Shown here: in pieces, positions 18,245 through 27,836 of the stretch
Numbering within the stretch: the first letter of the stretch is position 1
How the letters are laid out: every line of letters begins with the position of its first letter
NCBI RefSeq assembly: GCF_022179765.1
Contig: NZ_BPRE01000002.1
Coordinates: forward strand, 310,001 to 374,000
DNA from: Methylorubrum suomiense
GTDB taxonomy: Bacteria; Pseudomonadota; Alphaproteobacteria; Rhizobiales; Beijerinckiaceae
DNA: 64,000 nucleotides
Direction of reading: 5' to 3'
The notes under the pieces: model-generated
The model's database searches: none
What the model saw: only the letters and a program-made list of their open reading frames with translations
Told to the model about the DNA's origin: nothing
Position numbers and translations under genes: made by a program

Positions 18245-18610
18245 TCAGGCCGCCAGCGCCCGCGACACCGTGGAGCGCAGATCGGCGAGCGAGAACGGCT
18301 TGGTCAGCACGTCGGTGACGATGGCGTCCAGGCCGCGGGCGCGCTCACGCTGGTCGGCGAAGCCGGTCATCAGCAGGATCGTCAGATCGGGGTAGTCGCG
18401 CTTGGCCGCGAGCGCCAGGGCAATGCCGTCCATCAGCGGCATACGGATATCGGTGAGCATCAGGTCGAACCCGCCGCCCGCCTCACTCAGGCGATCGAGA
18501 CCGTCGCTTCCGTCGATGGCAGTCACGACGGAATGACCGTCGAGCTCGAGACCCCTTTTGAGGAAGCCGCGCAGCGTGTCCTCGTCATCCACGAGTAGGA
18601 TGCGCGCCAT
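18245..18610 (-). CDS. cpdR: CpdR-type single-domain response regulator
   Basis: A 121-residue receiver-only protein with phospho-acceptor Asp54 in LTDIRMPLMDGIALALAAK, and the segments LLMTGFADQRERARGLDAIV and TDVLTKPFSLADLRSTV. This pattern is typical of CpdR. In Caulobacter, unphosphorylated CpdR directs the ClpXP protease to the cell pole to degrade cell-cycle regulators. The assignment rests on sequence pattern and length. Single-domain regulators resemble one another, so orthology is likely but not certain. Confidence 0.78.
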   Translation of the reverse strand: MARILLVDDEDTLRGFLKRGLELDGHSVVTAIDGSDGLDRLSEAGGGFDLMLTDIRMPLMDGIALALAAKRDYPDLTILLMTGFADQRERARGLDAIVTDVLTKPFSLADLRSTVSRALAA

Positions 18611-18765
18611 GATCGGCTGTCCTCTGCCCTTCCTCGGATCGTCGTCGCGTTTCCCGACTGATCAAGCGCGACCGTGGCCTGTCAAGCCCTTGCACGCGTT
18701 CAGGTTCCCTCCGCATCCCTTATGAGCGGAAGTGTCGCTGATTTGTCGGGATAATTCAGACGTCG

Positions 18766-19335
18766 TCAGGCGCCGCCGAAGAGATCCGGATCGGTGCTCT
18801 CGTAATCGACCAGTCCGACGAAGGGGAGTTGGCGGAAGGCATGGGCCGCGTCCATGCCGTAGCCCACCACGAATACATCGGGGCAGGTGAAACCGACGAA
18901 ATCCGCGTCGATCGTCACCGCTCGCTTGCCGGGCTTCTCCAGCAGCACCGCGGTAAGGACCCGACGGGCCCCGCGGGCCATCAGCAGATCCTTGGCGAAG
19001 ACGATCGTGCGGCCCGATTCGAGGATGTCGTCGACGAGGAGGACGTCGCGGCCGCGCACCTCGCTCTGCACATCGCGCAGGATCTCGACCTGCCCCGACG
19101 AGACGGTGGAGGTGCGATAGCTCGACAGGTGCACGAACTCGACCTGCGGCGACAAACCGGCCCGGTGCAGCGCCCGCAGCAGGTCGGCGGCGAACATGAA
19201 GCTGCCCTTGAGCACGGCCACGACCAGCAGATTGTCGGGCTTGGCCGCGACGATATCGCTCGCGAGCTCATCGTTCCTCTGGGCGATCGTAGCCTCATCG
19301 AACAGGACGCGGACGCGTTTGGATGCAGTGCTCAT
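18766..19335 (-). CDS. hpt: Hypoxanthine phosphoribosyltransferase
   Basis: A 189-residue purine salvage enzyme that converts hypoxanthine (and guanine) with PRPP to IMP/GMP in the cytosol. The PRPP-binding loop LLVDDILESGRTIVFAKDLL, the flexible loop region LSSYRTSTVSSGQVEIL and the base-binding VGYGMDAAHAFRQLPFVGLV are all present. Length and starts are usual. It is a single gene, opposite in direction to its neighbours further right. Confidence 0.95.
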   Translation of the reverse strand: MSTASKRVRVLFDEATIAQRNDELASDIVAAKPDNLLVVAVLKGSFMFAADLLRALHRAGLSPQVEFVHLSSYRTSTVSSGQVEILRDVQSEVRGRDVLLVDDILESGRTIVFAKDLLMARGARRVLTAVLLEKPGKRAVTIDADFVGFTCPDVFVVGYGMDAAHAFRQLPFVGLVDYESTDPDLFGGA

Positions 19336-19433
19336 GCGGACGGAAGAACCTGGGACGCTTGCGGCTGCCGCGGATGGGCGACGTTGCAGAGCAACATAGC
19401 ATGTGTGGCCCGCTCCGCCACATTCCGGTTCGG

Positions 19434-20186
19434 TCAGTGATCCGCGGTGGGGGCTGCCGCACTCGCTTCGGCGAAGTGCACCTCGACGCTTCGGCCCTGC
19501 GCCGGAGGCGCCGACAGGCTCGCCTTGAAGCGGGCGCGCTCGCCGGGCTCCAGGGCGACGCGGGGGCCGGGGACCGTCCAGCGATAGAGCGATTGTCCGT
19601 GCTCGTCGCGAATCTCGACTTCGACCGGCGGGACCGCGACGCGGGTGCGGGCCACGGCGACGAGATCACCCTCCACCACGAGCTGGGCCGGATTGGCGCC
19701 GTCGGCCGCGGTCTGGAAGGTGGCGACATCCGAGAAATCGATGCCGCGCAGGTTCACCGCCAAGCCGATACCGGCATAGAGCGCCGCCGTCTGAGGCATG
19801 GCCCGCACCACCGTCGCTCGCCCGAGGAGCGCCAGCGGCAGCAGCGCGGCAACGGCCAGACCCGCCGCTAGCGCGGGCGAGAGTCGGCGTGGGCCCGCGG
19901 GTCTCGCCGGGCGTGAGGGCTTCGGTGGCGGGCGTCGGCGCGGTGCCGGCTCCTCGGCTCGCGCCGCGTCGGCGGGTGGCTCGGGAGCGGGCTGTTCGGC
20001 GACCGTAGCCGGTTCGACGGATTCGGCTGCGGGCGACAACTCGGCCAGTATCGCAGCGGCGACGTCGTCGGGACCGATGAACCACGTCTCGCGGCACGCG
20101 GCGCAGCGGACGGAGCGGCCGGATGCGCCGACCCGATCGGTATCGATGCGGTACTCGCTGGCGCAGGCCGGGCAGACGATCAGCAT
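19434..20186 (-). CDS. MJ0042-type zinc-ribbon membrane protein
   Basis: A 250-residue protein. The N-terminus MLIVCPACASEYRID with Cys5, 8, 28 and 31 is the MJ0042 zinc ribbon. An Ala/Pro-rich linker, a transmembrane helix (LAAGLAVAALLPLALLG) and a periplasmic DUF3426-like domain (GDLVAVARTRVAVPPVEVEI... LEPGERARFKASL) follow. Its position divergent from ftsE-ftsX is common in Rhizobiales. The function is unknown; regulatory or envelope roles have been proposed for such proteins. Confidence 0.87.
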   Translation of the reverse strand: MLIVCPACASEYRIDTDRVGASGRSVRCAACRETWFIGPDDVAAAILAELSPAAESVEPATVAEQPAPEPPADAARAEEPAPRRRPPPKPSRPARPAGPRRLSPALAAGLAVAALLPLALLGRATVVRAMPQTAALYAGIGLAVNLRGIDFSDVATFQTAADGANPAQLVVEGDLVAVARTRVAVPPVEVEIRDEHGQSLYRWTVPGPRVALEPGERARFKASLSAPPAQGRSVEVHFAEASAAAPTADH

Positions 20187-20351
20187 GGGATAACGCTCGA
20201 GGCCGGGGCGGCGGGTTGCCGCGCGCTCGAAAAGGACACAAACGTTCTCCCCCAGTAGGGTTAACCGGCCATGAAGCCGATTTGGGGCACCCCGCCTCGT
20301 CCGTCCCGGGCGAACCATCTCGGGACGATCCGTGACAACATTCGGTGGAGC

Positions 20352-21071
20352 GTGCGCGCCTTGTCGGCTGGGAAGAACACGGGCAGCCTGCTGTCCGGCG
20401 CGGAGGAGCCCGTCGTCCGGTTCGAGAGTGTCGGCATGCGCTACGGTCTCGGACCGGAGGTGCTCTCCGATGTGAGCTTCGAGATCGCCCCCCATTCCTT
20501 CCAGTTTCTCACCGGTCCATCGGGCGCGGGCAAGACCACGCTCCTGCGGCTGATCCTGCTCTCGGTGAAGCCGACCCGGGGCCTCGTCTCGGTCTTCGGC
20601 GAGGAAGTGAGCGGCATCTCGAACGAAGCCCTGACCGGTCTTCGGCGCCGGATGGGTGTGGTCTTCCAGGATTTTCGCCTGCTCGATCACCTGACCACCT
20701 ACGAGAATGTGGCTTTGCCCCTGCGGGTGCAGGAGCGGGCCGAGGCGAGCTACCGGGCCGAGGTCGTCGAATTGCTGCGCTGGGTGGGACTCGGCGAGCG
20801 CATGCATGTGCTGCCGCCGCTCCTGTCGGGCGGTGAGAAGCAGCGCGCCGCCATCGCCCGTGCGCTGATCGCCCGGCCCGAGCTGCTGCTCGCCGACGAA
20901 CCGACCGGCAACGTCGATCCGAGCCTTGCCCGCCGCCTCCTTCGCCTGTTCATGGAGTTGAATCGGCTGGGCACCTCGGTGCTGATAGCCACCCACGATT
21001 ACGGCCTGATGGACCTCGTCGATGCGCGCCGCATGGTGCTCGGCGAGGGCCGCCTGCGGATCGAGAACTGA
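20352..21071 (+). CDS. ftsE: Cell division ATP-binding protein FtsE
   Basis: FtsE is the ABC-type ATPase that with FtsX controls peptidoglycan hydrolases at the division site. Walker A (GPSGAGKTTLLRLI), the Q-loop (VVFQDFRLLDH), the signature (LLSGGEKQRAAIARAL) and Walker B (LLLADEPTGNVD) are all present. The DHLTTYENVALPL segment is typical of FtsE. The GTG at 20352 follows GGTGGAG and gives 239 residues, closer to the usual ~220 than an upstream ATG at 20271 (266 residues). The stop overlaps the ftsX start (TGATG). Confidence 0.92.
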   Translation: MRALSAGKNTGSLLSGAEEPVVRFESVGMRYGLGPEVLSDVSFEIAPHSFQFLTGPSGAGKTTLLRLILLSVKPTRGLVSVFGEEVSGISNEALTGLRRRMGVVFQDFRLLDHLTTYENVALPLRVQERAEASYRAEVVELLRWVGLGERMHVLPPLLSGGEKQRAAIARALIARPELLLADEPTGNVDPSLARRLLRLFMELNRLGTSVLIATHDYGLMDLVDARRMVLGEGRLRIEN

Positions 21072-22033
21072 TGAACGAGGCCCGCCCCCCCGCGTCCTCG
21101 CGCCCGGCCGAGGCCGCCGAGCCCCCGTTGCCGGCGAATCTCCGGCGCAACGCTCCCCTGGTGCCGACCGATTCCGCGGCGAGTCGTGCGCTCGCCGCCG
21201 TCATCGCCATCCTGACCTTCCTCGCCGCCCTCTGCGCGGGAGCCGCCGAGATCGCCGTTTCGAGTGCGGGGCAGTGGCAGGGCAGCGTCGCCCAGGAGGT
21301 GACAATTCAGGTCCGTCCGAGCGCCGGCCGCGACATCGAGGCGGATGTGAAGCGCGCCGAGGCGATCGCCCGCGCCCATACAGGCATCGTCGGCGCCCGC
21401 GTTTTCTCCAAGACGGAGTCCGAGCGGCTGCTCGAGCCCTGGCTCGGCAGCGGGCTCGACCTGTCGGATCTGCCGGTGCCGCGCCTGATCGCGCTGACGC
21501 TTCCGCCGGATGCGCGTCCCGACCTCGCGACACTGAGGAGCGCGCTGACCGAGGCTCTGCCCGGCGTGGCGAGCCTCGACGACCATGCTCTCTGGCTTCA
21601 ACGACTGTCCGTCATGGCCAACACGCTGGCGGGGATCGGCATCGGCGTCGTCGCCCTGGTGTTGATCGCCACCGGTCTCGCCGTCGTTTTCGCCACCCGC
21701 GGCGCCATGGCCGGAAATCGAGAGGTGGTCGAGGTGCTGCACTTCGTCGGCGCCGACGATGCCTATATCGCCAAGGCTTTCCAGAGCCGCTTCTTTCGCC
21801 TGGGCCTTCGTGGCGGTGCGCTCGGGGCGGGCGCGGCGCTTCTCGTCTGCGGGGCGGCCGGACTCGCGGCCCGCATGTGGCGCTCCGGCCCGGCGGGAGA
21901 GGAGATCGCGGCCCTGTTCGGCACGTTCCAGATCGGTTGGCAGGGCTACGCCGTCATCGTGATGATCGGTGCCATCGCGTCCGTCGTCACCGCGCTCGTC
22001 TCGCGGGTGACGGTGCGGCACTTCCTGCGCTGA
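21071..22033 (+). CDS. ftsX: Cell division protein FtsX
   Basis: A 320-residue inner-membrane partner of FtsE. It has a cytosolic Pro-rich N-terminus, a first helix (AVIAILTFLAALCAGAAEI), a large periplasmic domain of about 120 residues (QVRPSAGRDIEADVKRAEAI...), and three further helices with the conserved EVVEVLHFVGADDAYIAKAF loop. The architecture and its one-base overlap with ftsE support the call. Translation is probably coupled. Confidence 0.92.
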   Translation: MNEARPPASSRPAEAAEPPLPANLRRNAPLVPTDSAASRALAAVIAILTFLAALCAGAAEIAVSSAGQWQGSVAQEVTIQVRPSAGRDIEADVKRAEAIARAHTGIVGARVFSKTESERLLEPWLGSGLDLSDLPVPRLIALTLPPDARPDLATLRSALTEALPGVASLDDHALWLQRLSVMANTLAGIGIGVVALVLIATGLAVVFATRGAMAGNREVVEVLHFVGADDAYIAKAFQSRFFRLGLRGGALGAGAALLVCGAAGLAARMWRSGPAGEEIAALFGTFQIGWQGYAVIVMIGAIASVVTALVSRVTVRHFLR

Positions 22034-22121
22034 TCAGACCGATGGCATTAACCTTTCGTCAAGCATTGAGGGTCGAATCTCCGTCACCGTGATACCGCAA
22101 TGAGACGTTGTCCTATCGCCC

Positions 22122-22928
22122 ATGTCCGCGCGAACGCCACGTCCGACGTCGGCCGACGCCCTGGTCCTGAAACCCCGGGACGCTCTCGGCTGGTCTTGGT
22201 CGCCGCCAGCGCCGGCCGCGAAGCGGATGTCTGACGCGCGCAAACCGGCTTGGCGCCGTGTCCTCCTGCGGCTGACACTGGGGCTCGGTTTTCTGGGCGC
22301 GCTGGCACTCACCGGCGGCTTTCTCGCCTTCGTCACCGCGATCGAACGGGCCGAACGCCCACCGACCGGCCGGGCCGACGCCATCGTCGTCATGACCGGT
22401 GGATCTCAACGCATCGGCGATGCCATCGATCTGCTGGCGAGCGGCCACGGCCGACGGCTGCTGATCTCCGGGGTCAACGAGCGCACCAGTCGCGACGAGA
22501 TCGCCCGCCTCAATCCGAACCAGCAGCACTGGATCGATTGCTGCATCGATCTCGACTACCGGGCGCGCAACACCATCGGCAACGCGATCGAGACACGGCG
22601 CTGGATGCGACGTCACCGCTTCGGCAGCATCGCCGTGGTGACCTCGAACTACCACATGCCGCGCACCCTGGTGGAACTGCACCATGCGCTCGACGAGGAT
22701 GAGACGGTCATCCCCTATCCCGTCGTGTCCGACGGCTTCGACATCTCGCGCTGGTGGGCCGACCCGGCCGCAGCTCGGCTCGTCGGGGCCGAGTATCTGA
22801 AGTTCCTGGTCGCTTGGCTGCGCACGAAGGTCGAGTCCGACCCGGAGCAATCGCATTTCGCGGTGCTGGTCGGCCGCCGCAAGCCGGTCAAGATGGTGGC
22901 CGAGCACCTGATGCGTGAGACGAACTGA
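22122..22928 (+). CDS. YdcF family (DUF218) envelope protein
   Basis: A 268-residue protein with an N-terminal transmembrane helix (LRLTLGLGFLGALALTGGFLAF) and a DUF218 domain with the motifs DAIVVMTGGSQRIGDAIDLL, LLISGVNERTSRDEI and VVTSNYHMPRTLVEL. The family includes ElyC and SanA, linked to envelope polymers in enterics. Position after ftsEX is frequent in Rhizobiales. The ATG at 22122 is used; a later in-frame ATG at 22227 directly before the helix is an alternative. Confidence 0.85.
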   Translation: MSARTPRPTSADALVLKPRDALGWSWSPPAPAAKRMSDARKPAWRRVLLRLTLGLGFLGALALTGGFLAFVTAIERAERPPTGRADAIVVMTGGSQRIGDAIDLLASGHGRRLLISGVNERTSRDEIARLNPNQQHWIDCCIDLDYRARNTIGNAIETRRWMRRHRFGSIAVVTSNYHMPRTLVELHHALDEDETVIPYPVVSDGFDISRWWADPAAARLVGAEYLKFLVAWLRTKVESDPEQSHFAVLVGRRKPVKMVAEHLMRETN

Positions 22929-23057
22929 ACTCGTCGTCGTTGCGCGAATACCGGATCGAGCGGCTCGCCCGCGGCATGGGCAGGACACCGCCGGTTCACA
23001 TTGCCAGGTCTCGGCGGGGCCCTCTCGTCGCGGCGACCGAACGGGCCCAACCGATCG

Positions 23058-23984
23058 TCAGCTGAGCGCCTCACGAAACGCCCTCAGGTTCGAGCGCATC
23101 ATGTCCAGATAGGTCGGCGCCGTGCTGGTCGGACCACTGAGAGCGTCCGAGAACAATCGGCCGCCGACCTTGGCGCCGCTCTCACGGGCGATCTGCTGCA
23201 TCAGGCGTGGATCGGCGATGCTCTCGACGAAGACGGCCGGAATTTTGTCACGGCGGATCTGACGAATGATGCGGGCGACGTCCTTCGGCCCGGCCTCGCT
23301 GTTGGTCGAGATGCCTTGCGGTGCCAGGAAGCGAAGACCGTAGGCCGCCGCGTAGTAGCCGAAGGAATCGTGGGTCGTGATCACGCGGCGCTGACTCTCG
23401 GGAATCTGCGACAATGCCGTGCGAATCTCGTTCTCGAGAGCGTCCAGCTGCGCGCGATAGGCTTCGGCCCGCGCAGCGTAATCCGCGGCGTGATCCGGAT
23501 CGGCCTTGGCCAGGGCATCACGGATGTTGGTGACGTAGATCTTCACGTTGGCCACGCTCTGCCACGCATGCGGGTCAGGATGCTCGCCGGCTTCAGCGCC
23601 ATGGGTATGATCGTGGTCGTGATCTTCACTGGCCGGGATCGTCGTGATGCCGTTCGACGCCGTGACGACCGGCGCCCTGGTGCCGGAGGCTCGGATCAGA
23701 CGCTCGATCCAGCCCTCGAAGCCGAGCCCGTTGACGACCACGAGATCGGCCTCGGCCACGCGGCGCGCATCACCGGGCGCCGGGCTGTAGCCGTGTGCGT
23801 CGGCGTCCGGTCCGACGAGACTCGTCACCGCAACCCGCTCGCCGCCGACCTGAGTGACGAGATCGGCCAGGATCGAGAAGGTCGCCACCACTTTCAGCTT
23901 GGCTTCGCCGGCCGCCGCGGCAACCGGCACCAGTGCCGCCAGCACGACGAGGATCCTCAACAGCGCCCGACTCATTCCATCCAC
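23058..23984 (-). CDS. Zinc ABC transporter substrate-binding protein (ZnuA-like)
   Basis: A 308-residue periplasmic metal-binding protein of the cluster A-I family. It has a signal peptide (LLRILVVLAALVPVAAAAG), metal-ligand regions (DAHGYSPAPGDARRV; HAWQSVANVKIY; ITTHDSFGYYAAAYGL; VFVESIADPRL) and a His/Asp-rich loop at about 120-140 (DHDHDHTHGAEAGEHPDPH). That loop favours zinc over manganese. The permease and ATPase partners are not in the window, so this is an orphan component here. A perfect palindrome at 24007-24021 is likely its operator. Confidence 0.88.
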   Translation of the reverse strand: MDGMSRALLRILVVLAALVPVAAAAGEAKLKVVATFSILADLVTQVGGERVAVTSLVGPDADAHGYSPAPGDARRVAEADLVVVNGLGFEGWIERLIRASGTRAPVVTASNGITTIPASEDHDHDHTHGAEAGEHPDPHAWQSVANVKIYVTNIRDALAKADPDHAADYAARAEAYRAQLDALENEIRTALSQIPESQRRVITTHDSFGYYAAAYGLRFLAPQGISTNSEAGPKDVARIIRQIRRDKIPAVFVESIADPRLMQQIARESGAKVGGRLFSDALSGPTSTAPTYLDMMRSNLRAFREALS

Positions 23985-24006
23985 CCCCGATCAAGGTGGG
24001 TTCGCC

Positions 24007-24021
24007 ATAATGTAACATTAT
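24007..24021 (-). promoter_or_regulatory. Zur-like palindromic operator
   Basis: ATAATGTAACATTAT is a perfect 7-1-7 palindrome (arms ATAATGT/ACATTAT) in a GC-rich background. It starts 22 bp upstream of the ZnuA-like start codon. AT-rich palindromes of this kind are typical of Fur-family metal sensors, and at a zinc-uptake gene Zur is the natural candidate. The regulator itself is not in the window. Confidence 0.62.
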
Positions 24022-24278
24022 CACATCGCCAAGGCGCAAAGCCCGATGTGCACGGCAATCGCGCAGAGCGGACGTCGGAACCGAAACGGCGGCGAGGGCT
24101 CGGAGGCGGCGTGCAAATCCTGAGTCGCCGCGCCGATCGAAGTGAGCGTGGACCCTCCGAGCCCGGCACCGGTTCGGTGAACATGGACAACCTGTCATAT
24201 GACGGACACGCTGCGGTGAGGCGAGCTTGTCCATTCTTGTCGGTTCGGGGGAAGGCACTGACGGGATGGAGGAGATCC

Positions 24279-24803
24279 ATGCTAAAACGTAGGTTGGTGG
24301 GCATTGTCGCCCTGGCCTTCGCCGGGATCGGTACGGCGGCTCTGGCACAGACTTTCCCTCAGCCCGGTGGACGGTCGGATCCGTTTGCCCGTGGCCATTG
24401 GCAGGGACGCTGGAATGCCTTGTCGCCCGAGGATCGGGCGGCCTTCGCCGATGCCCGTATCGCCGCCTTGCGCGCCGGTTTGAAGCTCACGCCTGACCAA
24501 GAGAAGTTGTGGCCGCCGGTGGAGGCCGCGATTCGCGATCTCGCCAAGCAGCGCGACGCGCAACGAGCGGCCCGACGCGAGCGCGGACGCATGGTGGACG
24601 ACGCTCCGGGGACCCTGCGCGGCATGGCCGACGCGGCTACGGCCCGCGGCGAGGCGCTCCGCAAGCTGGCCGATGCCACCGCGCCGCTCTTCGCCACCCT
24701 CGACGACAGCCAGAAGCGTCGCGCCATGGTGCTGGCCCGGCCTCTCCGACCCGGCGGCGAGGGCCGCGGCTGGCATCACCGCCACGGTCATGACCGCGAC
24801 TAG
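24279..24803 (+). CDS. LTxxQ-motif (Spy/CpxP-like) periplasmic protein
   Basis: A 174-residue exported protein with a signal peptide (LVGIVALAFAGIGTAALAQ). The helical mature domain carries the motif LKLTPDQEKLWPPVEAAIRDLA near 68-90 and a second AxLFATLDDSQKRRAM segment, the Spy/CpxP pattern. Such proteins act as periplasmic chaperones or metal-responsive modulators. The His-rich end (GWHHRHGHDRD) could bind metal, which is of interest next to the zinc-uptake gene. GGAGGAG precedes the ATG. Confidence 0.8.
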   Translation: MLKRRLVGIVALAFAGIGTAALAQTFPQPGGRSDPFARGHWQGRWNALSPEDRAAFADARIAALRAGLKLTPDQEKLWPPVEAAIRDLAKQRDAQRAARRERGRMVDDAPGTLRGMADAATARGEALRKLADATAPLFATLDDSQKRRAMVLARPLRPGGEGRGWHHRHGHDRD

Positions 24804-24890
24804 GTCGCACCGCGCTTGATCCGCAGCCGCTGCGGCGGCAAACACCGCGGGGAGTCGGGCGAACGCCCCGCGGACACGATACGGATCGAA

Positions 24891-26681
24891 ATGGCGCGCC
24901 GGCCGCTCCTGAGGGGCGACACCCTTCCCCTGCTCGGCCGGGTCTGGCGCGAATGGCTCTCCCCGCATCGCGGCACGCTCGCCGTCGTGCTGGTGCTGAT
25001 CGCCTTGGTCGGCGCAGCCACCGGTCTCTACCCGGTCCTCATCAAGGCGGCCTTCGACGCATTCGACCACAAGGACGCATCGGGCTTGGCCTATGGTCCC
25101 CTCGTCGTCATCGCGGTGACGTCGGTGCGCGGGTTCGCCCTGTTCGGCCAGACCGTGCTGACGAACCGGGTCGTCACGCGGGTGGAGGCGGACATGCAGG
25201 CCGCCCTCTACGCCCATCTGATCGACGCCGATCTGGCGCAGTTGGGCCGAGAGAGTCCCGCCGCCTTCACCCAGCGCTTCACCACCGACTTCGCCTTCAT
25301 CAAGGAGGCGCTCACCCGTATCTCGACCGTGCTCCTGCGCGATCTCGCCATGCTGATCGCGCTGGTGATCGCGCTGGTCTGGATGGACCCGCTGCTAACG
25401 CTCGCGGCCGCCGTCACCGTGCCCTTCGTCGCCGGGCCGATCGGCAAGGTCGGCAAGAAGCTGCGCCGGGTTTCGACCACGACCCAGGAACAGATGGGCC
25501 GAACCGCCAGCCTCATCACCGAAAGTCTTCAGGGTGCGCGCGTGGCCAAGACCTATGCGCTTGAAGGCTATCTCAAGGACCGTGCGGCGGGCGCCCTCGA
25601 CGAGGTACGCCGCCTCAAGATGAAGGCCGCCAATGCCCGCGGACGGCTCGACCCGCTGCTCGAAGTCGGCGGCGGCGTCGCCGTCGCCGGCGTGCTGGTG
25701 CTCGTCGGTCAGCGGGTCATGTCGGGGGACCGGACGGTCGGCGATTTCACCGGCTACGTGACCGCGCTGCTCCTCGCGGCGCAGCCGGCACGGGCCCTCG
25801 GCACCCTCAACGCGATCCTTCAGGAAGCGGCGGCCGCGCTCAGCCGCTACTTCGCCCTGATGGACGAGGCGCCCACGATCCGTGAGAAGCCCGACGCGAA
25901 GCCGCTGACCGTCACCCACGGCGAGATCCGCTTCGAGGCCGTGCAGTTCCGCTATCGGGCGGACGCCCCGGCGCTGGAGGGTATCGATCTCGTCGTCCCC
26001 GCCGGTGATACCACGGCTTTGGTCGGGCGCTCGGGCTCCGGCAAATCCTCGCTCCTCAACCTCGTGCCGCGGCTCCACGACGTCAGTGCCGGCCGGGTGC
26101 TGATCGACGGGGTCGATCTGCGCGACGTGACGCTGGCCTCGCTTCGGGCCAATGTCGCCGTGGTGTCGCAAGAGGTGGTGCTGTTCGATGACACGATCGC
26201 GGCCAATATCGGCTTCGGTCGTCCCAACGCTTCCCAGGCGGAGATCGAGGCCGCCGCCCGTGCCGCCGCGGCTCACGGTTTCATCGAGCGGCTGACCGAG
26301 GGCTACGCGTTCCGCGTCGGTCCGGGCGGGGGGCGTCTGTCCGGCGGGGAGCGCCAGCGCATCTCCCTGGCCCGCGCCTTTCTCAAGGACGCGCCGATCC
26401 TGCTCCTCGACGAGGCGACCTCGGCGCTCGATTCGGAGTCGGAGCATCTGGTGCAGGAGGCGTTGGAACGCCTGATGCGGGGCCGCACCACCCTCGTCAT
26501 CGCCCATCGTCTCTCGACCGTGCGGGAGGCGGGCCGCATTGCCGTGTTGGAAGCGGGCCGCGTGGTCGAGATCGGCCGACACCGAGATCTGGTCGCGGCC
26601 GGCGGCGCCTATGCGCGGCTCCACCGGCTGCAATTGTCGGACGACACGGGTCACGACCCGCACGACGCGGCGTCGGCCTGA
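24891..26681 (+). CDS. MsbA-like ABC exporter (fused permease-ATPase)
   Basis: A 596-residue half-transporter. An N-terminal six-helix type I exporter domain (about 20-320) is followed by an ATP-binding domain with Walker A VGRSGSGKSSLLN, signature LSGGERQRISLARAF and Walker B ILLLDEATSALD. MsbA-like exporters flip lipid A, other lipids or hydrophobic compounds across the inner membrane as dimers. The ATG at 24891 is chosen over an upstream TTG. It follows the Spy-like gene by 87 bp on the same strand. Confidence 0.9.
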   Translation: MARRPLLRGDTLPLLGRVWREWLSPHRGTLAVVLVLIALVGAATGLYPVLIKAAFDAFDHKDASGLAYGPLVVIAVTSVRGFALFGQTVLTNRVVTRVEADMQAALYAHLIDADLAQLGRESPAAFTQRFTTDFAFIKEALTRISTVLLRDLAMLIALVIALVWMDPLLTLAAAVTVPFVAGPIGKVGKKLRRVSTTTQEQMGRTASLITESLQGARVAKTYALEGYLKDRAAGALDEVRRLKMKAANARGRLDPLLEVGGGVAVAGVLVLVGQRVMSGDRTVGDFTGYVTALLLAAQPARALGTLNAILQEAAAALSRYFALMDEAPTIREKPDAKPLTVTHGEIRFEAVQFRYRADAPALEGIDLVVPAGDTTALVGRSGSGKSSLLNLVPRLHDVSAGRVLIDGVDLRDVTLASLRANVAVVSQEVVLFDDTIAANIGFGRPNASQAEIEAAARAAAAHGFIERLTEGYAFRVGPGGGRLSGGERQRISLARAFLKDAPILLLDEATSALDSESEHLVQEALERLMRGRTTLVIAHRLSTVREAGRIAVLEAGRVVEIGRHRDLVAAGGAYARLHRLQLSDDTGHDPHDAASA

Positions 26682-26795
26682 ACCGCTCAGGCGTAAGACG
26701 ACTGGGCCCGGCAGGTTTCCGGTCGCAGAAAATGATGCCGCCTCTGCCACCGGCCGGAGTCTCGCGCGTATCCCTCGCGGACGAGGACACGCTGC

Positions 26796-27836
26796 ATGAC
26801 ATCGGAACTCTTCGGACGGACCGCCGCAGGCGAACCGGTGACGCGCCATGCGCTCACCCGGGGGACAATGCGCGTCGAGATCATCACCTACGGCGCCGCC
26901 ATCACGGCCGTCGAGGTGCCGGCGCGCGACGGGACGAGGGCGAACGTCGTGCTCGCGCTCGGCTCGGTCGAAGCCTACGAGACCCTCAGCCCGCATTTCG
27001 GTGCGGTGGCGGGCCGCTACGCCAACCGCATCGCTGGCGGGACCTTCACGATCGACGGGCATCGCTACACCCTGCCCATCAATGCGGCGCCGAACACGTT
27101 GCATGGCGGACCGAACGGGTTCGGTAAGCGCAATTGGCGCGTGGTGGCCGAGGAGCCCACCCGATTGGCGCTCGCCCGCCGCTCCCCGGACGGCGAAGAG
27201 GGTTTTCCGGGCAATCTCGACGTCGAGGTGATCTACAGCCTATTGGACGAGGGCCTTCTCCGTCTCGATTATCGGGCTTGGAGCGACCGTCCCACCATTC
27301 TGAACCTGACCAACCACAGCTACTTCAATCTCGCGGGTGAGGGCGCAGGCGACGTGTTCGACCACGAAGTCGAGATCGCCGCCGACGCCTTCACGCCGAC
27401 CAACGGGACGCAGGTGCCGACCGGCGAGATCCGACCGGTCGAGGGCACGCCGTTCGACTTCCGCACACCGACACCGCTCGGCGCCCGGATCCGGACGGGC
27501 GACCCTCAGATCGTGATCGCCAAGGGCTACGACCACAATTTCGTGCTGCGCGGTCCCGTCGACACCTTGCGTCCGGCGGCACGCTGCACGCATCCGGCGA
27601 GTGGGAGACGGCTCGACATCGCCACGACGCAGCCCGGTCTGCAGCTCTATACCGGCAACAATCTCGACGGCACGCTGGTCGGTCCATCCGGACAGACCTA
27701 CCGCTCCGGGGACGGCGTCTGTTTCGAGACGCAGGGATTTCCCGACGCGCCCAACCAGCCCGGTTTCCCCAGCGCGATCCTGCGACCGGGACAGCGCTTC
27801 GTGTCGAGTACGACTTATCGTTTCTCCGTGGCTTGA
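26796..27836 (+). CDS. galM: Aldose 1-epimerase (mutarotase)
   Basis: A 346-residue cytosolic enzyme that interconverts alpha and beta anomers of aldoses. Family motifs are AGRYANRIAGGTF, the catalytic His region NLTNHSYFNL, GYDHNFVLRG and the C-terminal PGLQLYTGNN with the catalytic-Glu region GVCFETQGFPDAPN. A GAGGA site lies before the ATG. Its stop codon is embedded in the direct-repeat array that precedes the GbsR-like regulator. Confidence 0.94.
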   Translation: MTSELFGRTAAGEPVTRHALTRGTMRVEIITYGAAITAVEVPARDGTRANVVLALGSVEAYETLSPHFGAVAGRYANRIAGGTFTIDGHRYTLPINAAPNTLHGGPNGFGKRNWRVVAEEPTRLALARRSPDGEEGFPGNLDVEVIYSLLDEGLLRLDYRAWSDRPTILNLTNHSYFNLAGEGAGDVFDHEVEIAADAFTPTNGTQVPTGEIRPVEGTPFDFRTPTPLGARIRTGDPQIVIAKGYDHNFVLRGPVDTLRPAARCTHPASGRRLDIATTQPGLQLYTGNNLDGTLVGPSGQTYRSGDGVCFETQGFPDAPNQPGFPSAILRPGQRFVSSTTYRFSVA

